Positions 24,151 to 32,787 of a stretch of DNA of 64,000 bases are shown one piece after another. The stretch comes from Paenibacillus rhizosphaerae (GTDB lineage: Bacteria > Bacillota > Bacilli > Paenibacillales > Paenibacillaceae): positions 674,395-738,394 of the forward strand of contig NZ_JACHXJ010000004.1 of assembly GCF_014192015.1 (NCBI RefSeq), read 5' to 3'. Below the pieces are notes generated by a model. It saw only the letters and a program-made list of their open reading frames with translations, did no database searches and had not been told where the DNA came from. Positions within the stretch are counted from its first letter, which is position 1. Each line of letters begins with the position of its first letter. Both the position numbers and the translations under genes were made by a program.

Positions 24151-26865
24151 TTATTGGTTGGCGATCATTTGACGCAGCACGGTTTGCAGGATGCCGCCGT
24201 TGTGGTAGTAATCCACATCGACCATGCTGTCCAGACGGGCCGTTACCGGGAATTCGAACTTGGTGCCGTCCTCGCGTGTAGCGGTGACGGTCAGGCTCTC
24301 GCCCGGCTTGATGTCGTTGCTGAGTCCGACAATGTCGAACGTTTCACGGCCGGTGATGCCCAGGCTGCTCCAGCCATGGCCTTCCTGGAACTGCAGCGGA
24401 AGCACGCCCATGCCGACGAGGTTGCTGCGGTGAATCCGCTCGAAGCTTTCGGCGATGACGGCTTTGACGCCGAGCAGGAATGTACCTTTCGCCGCCCAGT
24501 CGCGGGAGCTTCCCGTACCGTATTCTTTACCGGCGATAACGACCAGGTTCTGTCCGTTGTCCTGATATTCCATGGAAGCATCATAGATGGACACGACTTC
24601 GTCCGTAGGCAGGTAAGTCGTAACGCCGCCTTCGGTGCCCGGTGCCACTTGGTTACGGATGCGGATATTCGCGAACGTACCGCGCATCATGACCTCATGG
24701 TTACCGCGGCGGGAGCCGTAAGAGTTGAAGTCCTTGCGTTCAACGCCGTGCTCCTTCAGGTACAGACCTGCAGGGCTGGTCGGCGAAATGTTGCCGGCAG
24801 GGGAGATGTGGTCCGTCGTGACGGAATCACCCAGCAGGGCAAGCACGCGTGCGGACTTGATATCCTCGATGTCGGCCAAGCCGTTTCCGAGATTCTCGAA
24901 GAACGGAGGGTTCTGAATGTACGTGGACTTGTCGTCCCATTCGTACAGCTCGCCTTCCGGCACCGGAATCGCGTTCCAGCGCTCGTTCGCGGTAAACACG
25001 TTCTCGTATTTGCGGCGGAACGCTTCAGGGCTGACGGACAAGCCGATCGCTTCTCTGATTTCCGCGGAAGTCGGCCAGATATCTTTCAGATAAACAGGCT
25101 CGTTGTTCGGGTCGTAACCGATCGGATCGTTCTGCAGGTCAATGTTGACCGTACCTGCCAGCGCGTAAGCGACAACGAGCGGCGGGGAAGCCAGGTAGTT
25201 GGCTTTCACCTGAGCGTGAACGCGTCCTTCGAAGTTACGGTTACCGGACAGCACGGCAGCGACGGTCATGTCGTTGTCGGTGATGGCCTGGCTCACTTCG
25301 TCCGGAAGAGGACCGGAGTTACCGATACATGTGGCGCAGCCGTAACCCGCTACGTAGAAGCCGAGGGCTTCGAGCGATTCAAGCAGTCCGGCTTTTTGCA
25401 GGTAATCGGTGACCACGAGGGAACCCGGCGTCAAGCTGCTCTTCACGTATCCTGGCTTCTTCAGCCCGCGTGCCACGGCCTTCTTGGCCAAGAGACCTGC
25501 GCCGAGCATAACGCTTGGGTTCGACGTATTCGTACAGCTGGTGATCGCGGCAATGACGACCGCGCCGGTTCCCATTTCGCTGGTGGAGCCGTCTTTGTGC
25601 TTAACTGTCACTTTTTCTTCAATCTTGGCATCGCTGAGGCCGTATCCGCCTTTTTCGATCGGCGTGCGGACGATGTCGTTGAAGGCGTCCTTCATATGAG
25701 TCAGCTCGATGCGGTCCTGCGGACGCTTCGGTCCGGCAAGGCTCGGTACGACAGAGGCCAAGTCGAGTTCGATGATGTCCGTAAATTCCGGATCTTCGGT
25801 TTCCGCGGTGCGGAACATGTTCTGTGCTTTGTAGTAGGCTTCGACGAGAGCAACCTGCTCATCGGTGCGGCCGGTGTTGCGCAGGTAAGCCAGCGTTTCG
25901 TCATCGACAGGGAAGAAGCCGATGGTTGCGCCGTATTCGGGTGCCATGTTGGCTACCGTTGCGCGGTCCGCGAGGCTGATGTTGGCCAGACCCGGTCCGA
26001 AGAACTCGACGAATTTGCCGACAACGCCTTTTTTGCGGAGCATTTGGGTAACGGTCAGCGCAAGGTCGGTCGCCGTAGCGCCTTCCGTCAGGCTGCCTGT
26101 AAGTTTAAATCCGATAACGTCTGGCGTTACGAAGTAAAGCGGCTGTCCGAGCATGCCCGCTTCGGCTTCGATCCCGCCGACACCCCAGCCGACGACGCCG
26201 AGGCCGTTGATCATCGTGGTATGGGAGTCCGTACCAACGAGGGAGTCCGGATATACGACCGTTTCTCCGTCCGTTGTCTTGGTCGCCGCCACGGATGCGA
26301 GATATTCCAGGTTGACCTGGTGAACGATCCCGGTTCCCGGAGGAACGGCGCGGAAATTGTTAAATGCCGTTTGGGCCCAGCGCAGGAAGCGGTAGCGTTC
26401 CTCGTTGCGCTCAAATTCTACTTGCATGTTGTAGTTGAGGGCATCGCTGGTACCGAACGCATCAACCATAACGGAGTGGTCGATAACGAGATCGACCGGA
26501 ACGAGCGGGTTGATCTTCTTCGGATCCCCGCCGGCTTTCTTCACGGTGTCGCGCATAGCTGCAAGGTCGACGACGACCGGTACGCCGGTGAAGTCCTGCA
26601 ATACGATACGGGCCGGAATGAACGGGATTTCCTTGTTATCGTCACGTCCTTCATTCCATTTGGCCAGCTGCGATACATGCTCCTGGGTAATGGCACGTCC
26701 GTCGAATTGGCGGACAGCGGCTTCCAGGAGCACCTTGATGGAGAACGGAAGCTTGGAAATGCTGCCGAGCCCCTGCTCTTCGAGAGCCTGCAGGCTGTAG
26801 TAACGGTAGGTCTTGCCTCCGACTTCCAGACTGCGGGCCGTGGAGAATTGATCCTTTGCTGTCAT
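24151..26865 (-). CDS. acnA: Aconitate hydratase
   Basis: A 904-residue aconitase of the AcnA/CitB/IRP1 type, interconverting citrate and isocitrate in the TCA cycle. The [4Fe-4S] ligands are Cys444 in TSCTNTSNP and Cys510 and Cys513 in GCATCIGNSGPL. GTDSHTTMINGLGVVGWGVGG and YGTGSSRDWAAKGT are the other core motifs. The frame extends 13 residues upstream, but AAGGAGGTAC at 26871-26880 fits the ATG at 26865. CitB proteins of this class can double as RNA-binding regulators. The leader carries a 19-bp palindrome identical in its arms to the one before the IclR gene. Confidence 0.97.
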   Translation of the reverse strand: MTAKDQFSTARSLEVGGKTYRYYSLQALEEQGLGSISKLPFSIKVLLEAAVRQFDGRAITQEHVSQLAKWNEGRDDNKEIPFIPARIVLQDFTGVPVVVDLAAMRDTVKKAGGDPKKINPLVPVDLVIDHSVMVDAFGTSDALNYNMQVEFERNEERYRFLRWAQTAFNNFRAVPPGTGIVHQVNLEYLASVAATKTTDGETVVYPDSLVGTDSHTTMINGLGVVGWGVGGIEAEAGMLGQPLYFVTPDVIGFKLTGSLTEGATATDLALTVTQMLRKKGVVGKFVEFFGPGLANISLADRATVANMAPEYGATIGFFPVDDETLAYLRNTGRTDEQVALVEAYYKAQNMFRTAETEDPEFTDIIELDLASVVPSLAGPKRPQDRIELTHMKDAFNDIVRTPIEKGGYGLSDAKIEEKVTVKHKDGSTSEMGTGAVVIAAITSCTNTSNPSVMLGAGLLAKKAVARGLKKPGYVKSSLTPGSLVVTDYLQKAGLLESLEALGFYVAGYGCATCIGNSGPLPDEVSQAITDNDMTVAAVLSGNRNFEGRVHAQVKANYLASPPLVVAYALAGTVNIDLQNDPIGYDPNNEPVYLKDIWPTSAEIREAIGLSVSPEAFRRKYENVFTANERWNAIPVPEGELYEWDDKSTYIQNPPFFENLGNGLADIEDIKSARVLALLGDSVTTDHISPAGNISPTSPAGLYLKEHGVERKDFNSYGSRRGNHEVMMRGTFANIRIRNQVAPGTEGGVTTYLPTDEVVSIYDASMEYQDNGQNLVVIAGKEYGTGSSRDWAAKGTFLLGVKAVIAESFERIHRSNLVGMGVLPLQFQEGHGWSSLGITGRETFDIVGLSNDIKPGESLTVTATREDGTKFEFPVTARLDSMVDVDYYHNGGILQTVLRQMIANQ

Positions 26866-26981
26866 TACATGTACCTCCTTGATCGTAATTCGGTTCCTCT
26901 GCATTACTTTGGTTCATCAAATCAATCATCATTCAGGGTGGCTTGGGTGAGGGCGATAAGGGCGATCACTTTGCCGTTCCT

Positions 26982-27000
26982 TGTTTCACTAGATGAAACA
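26982..27000. promoter_or_regulatory. Palindrome TGTTTCA-N5-TGAAACA in the acnA leader
   Basis: Perfect 19-bp palindrome about 22-40 bases downstream of the predicted acnA transcription start. Both arms are identical to the site at 15878-15896. The position fits roadblock repression. No CcpC-type ATAA-N7-TTAT pair was found nearby. Confidence 0.6.
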
Positions 27001-27028
27001 TAATTTCAAAATAGTGAGGTTCGCTTTT

Positions 27029-27057
27029 AGTATACCGTTTACAAGCCGGGGAGTAAA
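27029..27057 (-). promoter_or_regulatory. Promoter of acnA
   Basis: Minus-strand TTTACT and TATACT with a 17-base spacer, about 165 bases upstream of the acnA start. Confidence 0.55.
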
Positions 27058-27312
27058 GTACTTTTTGCGTCTATTTATATGAAGAGACCGAGGCGGCAAA
27101 AGAACGGGAAAACGTTCCTCCGATCTGCGCCGGGACTGGTTCCGGCCGCCGCCGGCCCGGACTGCGCAGCTTGTCCTTTTCCGGTCTTCCGGCGGACCTC
27201 CGCAACGCGAAAATGGACCAGGGTTCATAGGTGCACCCATTTTTTCATATAGTGGAATATACGCAGCCGAAACAACATATTCGGGTTAACGAAACGGGTG
27301 AAAGGGGAATGC
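27058..27312. other. Intergenic region with GC-rich imperfect hairpin
   Basis: Divergent region between acnA and the amidase gene. At about 27125-27172 a GC-rich imperfect inverted repeat (CTGCGCCGGGACTG against GGACTGCGCAG) is followed by CTTGTCCTTTT. No gene ends here on the plus strand, so its role is unclear. No coding frame is convincing. Confidence 0.35.
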
Positions 27313-28329
27313 ATGGGAATGGAGAAGGAATGGAAGCAGACGCTGTACACCTACGTAAATCAATACAACCAGCATCAGATCGATTACCGGTCACAACATA
27401 CAGATCAGGTCGTGACGGATCCGGCTTATTTATTGGCTAGGAGTGAGCGGGCTTCCCGGCTGTCACAGTGGTATGCCGCAAGGGGGGCAAGGCCGCTTCG
27501 CAGTGAGACAAGGGCCAAGCTGCTGCGGACGATCCGCGATACCCCGGAGGAGGCGGTCATCGACGTGCAGCTGTATGTGCAGCTGTTCTACGAAAAGGGC
27601 GGCGTCAATCATGTGGAGGAAATGATTCAGCGGGAGAGGCTGACCCTGATCCGGGACGGGGACGCCTGGGTGATCGTGTCGGTGGAACAGCTGACGCCGG
27701 AGAAGCATCCGGCCGCAGGCATCCCTGCCGTGCACACCGGGCAGCCGGCCTACGCCTATTCCACGGGCGGGCCAAAGCCTTACCTGAACGCCGAAGTGCT
27801 GCAGGGTGGCCCCGGCCGCAAAACATCGCGCTATAACCGCGCGGCAGCAGCGGCTTATGCCGACGAGTGGTGGGAGTCCAGTAATCCGGAGTTTGCCGTA
27901 TTCGAGGTGGACTGCACCAATTACATCTCGCAATGCCTCTTTGCAGGTGGCGCTCCGATCCACTATACTGGTAAAAGAGAATCGGGCTGGTGGTACAAAG
28001 GGTATGTCGGGAGCAAAGAGTGGTGGAGCTACAGCTGGGCGGTTTCGAACGCGCTGCAGTCCTTTTTGTCGTCAAGCAGCTGGGGGCTTCGCGGAGAGCT
28101 CGTGGAGCGGCCCGAGCAGCTGATGCTGGGCGATGTCATTTTTTATGACTGGGACGGCGACGGCGCCTTCCAGCACAGCACGATCGTTACGGCGTTTGAT
28201 GCCGGCGGCAGCCCGCTGGTCAACGCCCATACGGTCAGCAGCAAGCACCGTTTCTGGGACTACAAGGACTCCTACGCCTGGTCGGAGAACACCGTATACC
28301 GTTTTTTACATATCCCGGACTACTTCTAA
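27313..28329 (+). CDS. Amidase_6-domain protein
   Basis: A 338-residue protein. The C-terminal half, from about residue 170, has the putative amidase domain (Pfam Amidase_6): YNRAAAAAYADEWWESSNPEF, DCTNYISQCLFAGGAP with the probable catalytic Cys, GWWYKG, LGDVIFYDWDGDGAFQHSTIV with the probable His, and NAHTVSSKHRFW. These domains are papain-like and often act on peptidoglycan. The N-terminal half is charged and helical. No signal peptide is present, which is unusual for a wall enzyme; export or function inside the spore or cell is open. AAAGGGG before the ATG at 27313 fixes the start; GTG 27298 is an alternative. Confidence 0.8.
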   Translation: MGMEKEWKQTLYTYVNQYNQHQIDYRSQHTDQVVTDPAYLLARSERASRLSQWYAARGARPLRSETRAKLLRTIRDTPEEAVIDVQLYVQLFYEKGGVNHVEEMIQRERLTLIRDGDAWVIVSVEQLTPEKHPAAGIPAVHTGQPAYAYSTGGPKPYLNAEVLQGGPGRKTSRYNRAAAAAYADEWWESSNPEFAVFEVDCTNYISQCLFAGGAPIHYTGKRESGWWYKGYVGSKEWWSYSWAVSNALQSFLSSSSWGLRGELVERPEQLMLGDVIFYDWDGDGAFQHSTIVTAFDAGGSPLVNAHTVSSKHRFWDYKDSYAWSENTVYRFLHIPDYF

Positions 28330-28398
28330 ACCATTATAATGGTATATGAACAGCGGCAGGAGGACACCTGCAATCATTAGGAAAAAGAGAGGTTTGGC

Positions 28399-29493
28399 AT
28401 GGGGAACAACAAAACAACCGTAGGCCTTGTGTACGGCGGTAAATCTGGAGAACACGAGGTATCGCTGCAGACGGCCTTTGCGGTGATGAACGCCTTTGAT
28501 TACGATAAATACGAACTTATTCCTTTCTATATTACGAAGCAGGGCGAGTGGAGAAAAGGAACGACGCTGCAGGCTCCCCTCGGCAAGCTGGACCAGCTCA
28601 AGCTGGAACAGAGCCGGGAAGGCACGGAAGCGGCGCTGGGAGCGATTTTCAGCAGGCTGTACGGCGGAGAGGCCGGCATCGACCTGATGTTTCCGCTTCT
28701 TCATGGAACCTATGGGGAAGACGGAACGATCCAGGGTCTGTTCGAGATGGCGAACATTCCTTACGTAGGCGCCGGAGTCCTGGCTTCAGCAGCCGGAATG
28801 GATAAGGCCGTCATGAAAAAGCTGTTTGCGCAGGCGGGCCTGCCTCAATGCGGCTACCGCTTTTTCACGAAATCGCAGTGGGAGCGCAGCAGCTTCAATC
28901 TGATCATGGGCGTCGAAGACGACCTTGGATACCCATGCTTTGTAAAACCGGCGAATTTGGGATCGAGCGTAGGCATCTCCAAGGCGAGAAACCGCGAGGA
29001 GCTGGAGCAGGCGATTGAGCTCGCTTTCCGCTATGACCTCAAGGTCATCGTCGAAGAGTTTGTGGACGCACGCGAAGTGGAAGTGGCCGTGCTCGGCAAT
29101 GACGAGCCGATGGCATCCGTGCCGGGAGAAATTATTTCATCCAGCGATTATTACGACTATGCGGCGAAGTATACGGATGGGCAGTCCGAAATGGTCATTC
29201 CAGCCGCGCTGGACGCCGAGACGGCGGACCGGCTGCGCGAGCTCGCCCTGATTGCTTTTCAGGCGATCGAAGGCAGCGGTATTACCCGGGCGGATTTCTT
29301 CATCCGCAAATCGGACGGCGCCATCTTCATCAATGAGGTCAACACGATGCCGGGCTTCACTCCATACAGCATGTATCCGCTGCTCTGGCGTGAAACGGGC
29401 CTCGGCTATCAGGCGCTGCTGGACCGGATGATCGAGCTGGCGCTGGAGCGCTACAGCAGCAAGCAGTCGCTGGTTTTTGCTAACGACATTTAG
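28399..29493 (+). CDS. ddl: D-alanine--D-alanine ligase
   Basis: A 364-residue ATP-grasp ligase that makes D-Ala-D-Ala for peptidoglycan. N-terminal VGLVYGGKSGEHEVSLQTA, the central LLHGTYGEDGTIQGLFEMANIPYVGAGVLASA, KPANLGSSVGISKA and the Mg-binding FFIRKSDGAIFINEVNTMPGFTPYSMYP are all present. The Tyr in GTYGEDG indicates D-Ala rather than D-lactate specificity by known rules for this position, so no vancomycin-type change is suggested. AGAGAGG precedes the ATG. A terminator follows. Confidence 0.97.
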   Translation: MGNNKTTVGLVYGGKSGEHEVSLQTAFAVMNAFDYDKYELIPFYITKQGEWRKGTTLQAPLGKLDQLKLEQSREGTEAALGAIFSRLYGGEAGIDLMFPLLHGTYGEDGTIQGLFEMANIPYVGAGVLASAAGMDKAVMKKLFAQAGLPQCGYRFFTKSQWERSSFNLIMGVEDDLGYPCFVKPANLGSSVGISKARNREELEQAIELAFRYDLKVIVEEFVDAREVEVAVLGNDEPMASVPGEIISSSDYYDYAAKYTDGQSEMVIPAALDAETADRLRELALIAFQAIEGSGITRADFFIRKSDGAIFINEVNTMPGFTPYSMYPLLWRETGLGYQALLDRMIELALERYSSKQSLVFANDI

Positions 29494-29572
29494 CTTGGCG
29501 CTTGGCGTTGCAGATGTTTAGTGAGGTGAGATAACCGCCATGTCAGCGGTTTAGACGTACAGCAACACATAT

Positions 29573-29616
29573 AAGGTATCCGGCCGGCTCTGCAGTATAG
29601 GCCGGATACCTTTTCC
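29573..29616 (+). terminator. Rho-independent terminator of ddl
   Basis: Perfect arms AAGGTATCCGGCC / GGCCGGATACCTT around a 14-base loop, followed by TTCC. Confidence 0.85.
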
Positions 29617-29641
29617 ATTTTAATCAGGAGAAGGAGATGAA

Positions 29642-29965
29642 ATGATGGGATTCCAGACCGAATTTAATTCCGTGTGCAAGTTCAAAAGCGACCAGGAGCT
29701 GTACGAGCTGCTCGAATACGGACGCGGCAAAATGGTCAAGCAGGGCTTCCGCGTCTTCCCGACAGGCCAGAAAGTGATTGCCTATACCCCGAACAACGTG
29801 GCGGTGGCGATCGTCAAGATCGTCGGCTGCATCGCCGAGATCAATTTTCAGGGGCAGGAGGTTACGGAGGTCGAAATGGAGCTCATCCGCAAGCTGACCG
29901 ACGAGGAGTCGCGGATTCAGACCAATTTGGCTTACGAAATGTTTTTTGGGGAACATACTCCTTAA
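29642..29965 (+). CDS. Conserved-looking small cytoplasmic protein
   Basis: A 107-residue soluble protein beginning MMGFQTEFNSVCKFKSDQEL. It has alternating strands (GFRVFPTGQKVIAYTPN, VAVAIVKIVGCIAEINFQG) and an acidic C-terminal helix (TEVEMELIRKLTDEES). GGAGAAGGAG is directly upstream. The start region recalls short Bacillales proteins of unknown function (DUF2584-like), but I cannot assign it. uvsE follows 33 bases downstream and may share the transcript. Confidence 0.75.
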   Translation: MMGFQTEFNSVCKFKSDQELYELLEYGRGKMVKQGFRVFPTGQKVIAYTPNNVAVAIVKIVGCIAEINFQGQEVTEVEMELIRKLTDEESRIQTNLAYEMFFGEHTP

Positions 29966-29998
29966 GGATGATTATATAACCAAGAGGAGTAGAAGCCG

Positions 29999-31003
29999 AT
30001 GATGAGGGTCCGTTTCGGATACGTGGCGATGTCCACCGTGATTAAAGATGCGTCTCCCTCCAAAACGATGACGATGGCCAGTTTCACCAAACTGAACGAC
30101 CGGGAGGCGGCCATTCGCAAGCTGGAGCGGATCGCGGCCGAAAATTTGCATAACACGCTGCGGCTGCTGAAGCATAACAACGGCAGCGGCATTCATGTGT
30201 ACCGGTTTTCTTCCAAACTGATTCCACTGGCGACCCATTCGGATCTAAGCGACTGGAGCCCGTTTGAGGCGCTCCGCGAGCCGTTTGCCGAAGTAGGCGA
30301 TTACGTCAAGGCGCATGACATGCGTGTCTCTTTTCATCCGGATCATTTCACGGTGCTCAGCACGCCGCGGGCCGAGGTGCTGGAGAGCTCCATCCGCGAC
30401 CTCCGCCACCATCTCACGATGCTTCAGGCGATGGGGCTGGACGCGACAGCGAAAAACAACATACATATCGGCGGAGCTTATGGTGACAAAACCGCTGCGG
30501 CGCAGCGGTTTGAGGAGCATTTTGCCGCGCTGGACGAAGATATCAAGCAGCGGCTGACGCTGGAAAACGACGACAAGACGTTCACGGCCGCCGAGACGCT
30601 TGAGGTCTGCCAGCATGTCGGACTGCCGATGGTGCTGGATATTCACCACCAATGGGTGAATAATGATGGGGAGAAGCCCTGGGAGCTGTGGCCGGACATT
30701 CTGCATACCTGGTCGACGCCGCTGGCGCAGGCCGATGCGAGGGAGGACAAGCCGCTTCCGCCGAAAATTCACGTGTCCAGCCCCAAGAGCGAGTCGGACC
30801 CGCGCGGCCATGCCGATCACGTCGAGATGGAGCCGCTCTTGACCTTTTTACGGAAGATTGCCGGGGATACACCTGCGGTGGATGTCATGATTGAAGCCAA
30901 AGCCAAAGACGGGGCACTGTTTAAGCTCATGGAGGATTTGCAGGCATATCAGGGTGACGGAGTGCGTATTCTGGATGGTGCGAGTATTGAGATTACACCC
31001 TAG
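29999..31003 (+). CDS. uvsE: UV DNA damage endonuclease UvsE
   Basis: A 334-residue TIM-barrel endonuclease that nicks DNA 5' to UV photoproducts. Family motifs: VRFGYVAMST at the start, IHVYRFSSKLIPLATH, VSFHPDHFTVL with metal-binding His, NNIHIGGAYGDK, LTLENDDKTF and MVLDIHHQWVN, and KIHVSSPKSE near the C-terminus, supplying the conserved His, Glu and Asp metal ligands. AAGAGGAG precedes two consecutive ATGs (29999, 30002). Common in spore formers as part of UV resistance. Confidence 0.96.
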   Translation: MMRVRFGYVAMSTVIKDASPSKTMTMASFTKLNDREAAIRKLERIAAENLHNTLRLLKHNNGSGIHVYRFSSKLIPLATHSDLSDWSPFEALREPFAEVGDYVKAHDMRVSFHPDHFTVLSTPRAEVLESSIRDLRHHLTMLQAMGLDATAKNNIHIGGAYGDKTAAAQRFEEHFAALDEDIKQRLTLENDDKTFTAAETLEVCQHVGLPMVLDIHHQWVNNDGEKPWELWPDILHTWSTPLAQADAREDKPLPPKIHVSSPKSESDPRGHADHVEMEPLLTFLRKIAGDTPAVDVMIEAKAKDGALFKLMEDLQAYQGDGVRILDGASIEITP

Positions 31004-31044
31004 ACAGGAATATATTTCTTTACGAGACATCACCTTCGGGGCCA

Positions 31045-31224
31045 ATGTGGAAATCGGTTTCCCGGTCCGAATCGGGCGAAACTTTGCCGGAGTCTATACG
31101 TATAGTTTTAGGAGATAGAATCAGCGGTGTGACGTATAAGCTGATCCACACGGGGACGGGAGCTGTGTTCATGAGTCGTCTTGGCTCCGCCCGCGGACGG
31201 GGCCGTCCCAAAGTACAGATCTAA
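31045..31224 (+). CDS. Small basic protein with AT-hook-like RGRGRPK tail, hypothetical
   Basis: A 59-residue frame between uvsE and the inositol monophosphatase gene. It reads MWKSVSRSESGETLPESIRI, then a segment with GDRISGVTYKLIHTGTGAVF and a basic end SARGRGRPKVQI. The end resembles an AT-hook (RGRP core). The RBS is weak (only CGGGG before the ATG), and the frame stays open 11 codons upstream without a better start. It could be a gene or a remnant. Confidence 0.4.
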   Translation: MWKSVSRSESGETLPESIRIVLGDRISGVTYKLIHTGTGAVFMSRLGSARGRGRPKVQI

Positions 31225-31236
31225 TCAGAAAGTAGA

Positions 31237-32106
31237 GTGAATGCTTTGAACCAAGAGGGTAAGGTACCATATGTCGTAACCAGCAAGAGCTTTACGGCTG
31301 TAGCGATTAACGCCGCCTCGAAAGCAGGCGAATGGATTAAGAGTAAACTGGGCACGGTAAAACAGCTGGATACCAAGTCCGGAGCGCCGGATTTGGTCAC
31401 CGAAGTGGACAAGGGCGCCGAGCAAATGATCCGCAAGCTGATTTTCACTCATTTTCCGGATCACGCGCTTCTTGGCGAGGAAGGGGTCGAGCCCGGACCG
31501 GAGGCTTCCAAGAAAGCACTTGAGCAGGCGCTGGACGAAGAATACTTGTGGATTGTAGATCCGGTGGACGGAACGACGAACTATGTTCACGGGTATCCGT
31601 TCTTTTCCGTATCCATCGCCTTGGCGCATAAAGGTGAAGTGATCGTCGGCGTCATTTATGATCCTTCACGCGATGAAATGTTTGTGGCTGAGAAGGGCAA
31701 GGGCGCCTATGTGCATGGGAAACGCATGTCCGTCTCTCAGCAGGGAACGCTGAATGAGAGCCTTCTTGCAACGGGCTTTCCGGTGGGCAGAGATACGACG
31801 CTCCCGCAAAATATGGCCGGGCTCAATTACCTTGCGCCGCGGGTGCGCAACATCCGCTCCGGGGGCTCTGCAGCTCTGCATCTGGCTTATGTTGCCAGCG
31901 GGCGGCTTACCGGTTATTGGGAAGTCGGCTTGAACGCCTGGGACCTGGCGGCAGGATCGCTGATGATCACCGAGTCCGGCGGCAGCATCACGGATACGCT
32001 CGGCAATCCTTATCATCTGGGCGTTCGCCATGTAGTTGCTACGAACGGTCTGATCCAGCAGGAGCTGGTCGGCGCATTGAAGGAAGCGAAGGGGACCGGT
32101 GAATAG
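31237..32106 (+). CDS. Inositol monophosphatase family protein
   Basis: A 289-residue Mg-dependent phosphatase of the IMPase superfamily. Metal ligands are visible: Glu81-Glu82 in LLGEEG, Asp108 and Asp111 in WIVDPVDGTTNYVHG, and the C-terminal Asp in NAWDLAAGSLMITE. The substrate may be inositol-1-phosphate or another sugar phosphate; some family members act on PAP or fructose bisphosphate. The start is uncertain: GTG at 31237 has only a weak RBS (AGAAAGTAGA); TTG at 31246 is an alternative. Confidence 0.9.
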   Translation: MNALNQEGKVPYVVTSKSFTAVAINAASKAGEWIKSKLGTVKQLDTKSGAPDLVTEVDKGAEQMIRKLIFTHFPDHALLGEEGVEPGPEASKKALEQALDEEYLWIVDPVDGTTNYVHGYPFFSVSIALAHKGEVIVGVIYDPSRDEMFVAEKGKGAYVHGKRMSVSQQGTLNESLLATGFPVGRDTTLPQNMAGLNYLAPRVRNIRSGGSAALHLAYVASGRLTGYWEVGLNAWDLAAGSLMITESGGSITDTLGNPYHLGVRHVVATNGLIQQELVGALKEAKGTGE

Positions 32107-32241
32107 TTCGGAGATTCAGGAGCTGGGCCTGATCGCCAGGCTGTTTCACTAGGCTTGAATCGGGGTAACCAAACAAAGGACGTAATTGATCTTATTCACG
32201 CGGTGGCAGGCCACCGGTACAGCGCAAAGGAGTGTCAACCC

Positions 32242-32511
32242 ATGAATGAGAAGGACAATTTGGAGCGGCAGCTCAGTGACATGCTGACCGAAGGCGAGCT
32301 GCAGCAGCAGCAAAACCGTGAAGAGAAGGAGCGCGAGCTCATTTCTCCGAGATATGAAATCCGGATCCAGACGAAGATGGACCCGATCGTGGAAGAGACG
32401 AAGATATACCGGGGCATGGCGAAGGAGCTTGATGACCGGTATGATAAATATATGAAGAGAGCCGAAGGGGACGCGTCCGAAAGCCAGTCCCTGGAGGACA
32501 AGAAGTCGTAG
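32242..32511 (+). CDS. Small charged hypothetical protein
   Basis: An 89-residue highly charged, probably helical protein (MNEKDNLERQLSDMLTEGEL, QQQQNREEKERELISPRYEI, KIYRGMAKELDDRYDKYMKR). No signal peptide or membrane helix. AAAGGAG nine bases before the ATG at 32242 sets the start; the frame extends upstream without signal. A terminator follows. Coiled-coil character is likely. The family is not recognised. Confidence 0.7.
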   Translation: MNEKDNLERQLSDMLTEGELQQQQNREEKERELISPRYEIRIQTKMDPIVEETKIYRGMAKELDDRYDKYMKRAEGDASESQSLEDKKS

Positions 32512-32540
32512 AGAACATGATCGCTTGATCCTCCAAAAGT

Positions 32541-32592
32541 AGACCTGTGTGGCAGCTGCCGGTTCCGGCAGAGAGGCCGCACAGGTCTTTTG
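32541..32592 (+). terminator. Rho-independent terminator
   Basis: Outer arms AGACCTGTGTGGC / GCCGCACAGGTCT with an inner TGCCGG-TT-CCGGCA hairpin, then TTTTGCC. It ends the small charged-protein gene. Confidence 0.85.
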
Positions 32593-32787
32593 CCGTTTAT
32601 TAAGGACTCCGAAATTCACCCGGCAGCTGAGATTCCTCCCCAAGAAACTTTCCCATCACTTGTTCACAGCAACCCCACCGTAATAATTTCAACCCTAAAT
32701 CGCAATATTGCCTCCTCAAAATTTGGAAAGCGATCCGGTACACTGATCCTTGTAAATCAACCTATTTTCGAGAGGGGCATTAAACAA

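Noticed and set aside
24070..27003. 977-codon plus-strand frame opposite acnA
   Set aside because: It is an antisense shadow of a high-GC gene: no start signal, no recognisable motifs, arginine- and histidine-rich text, whereas acnA on the other strand has every family motif.
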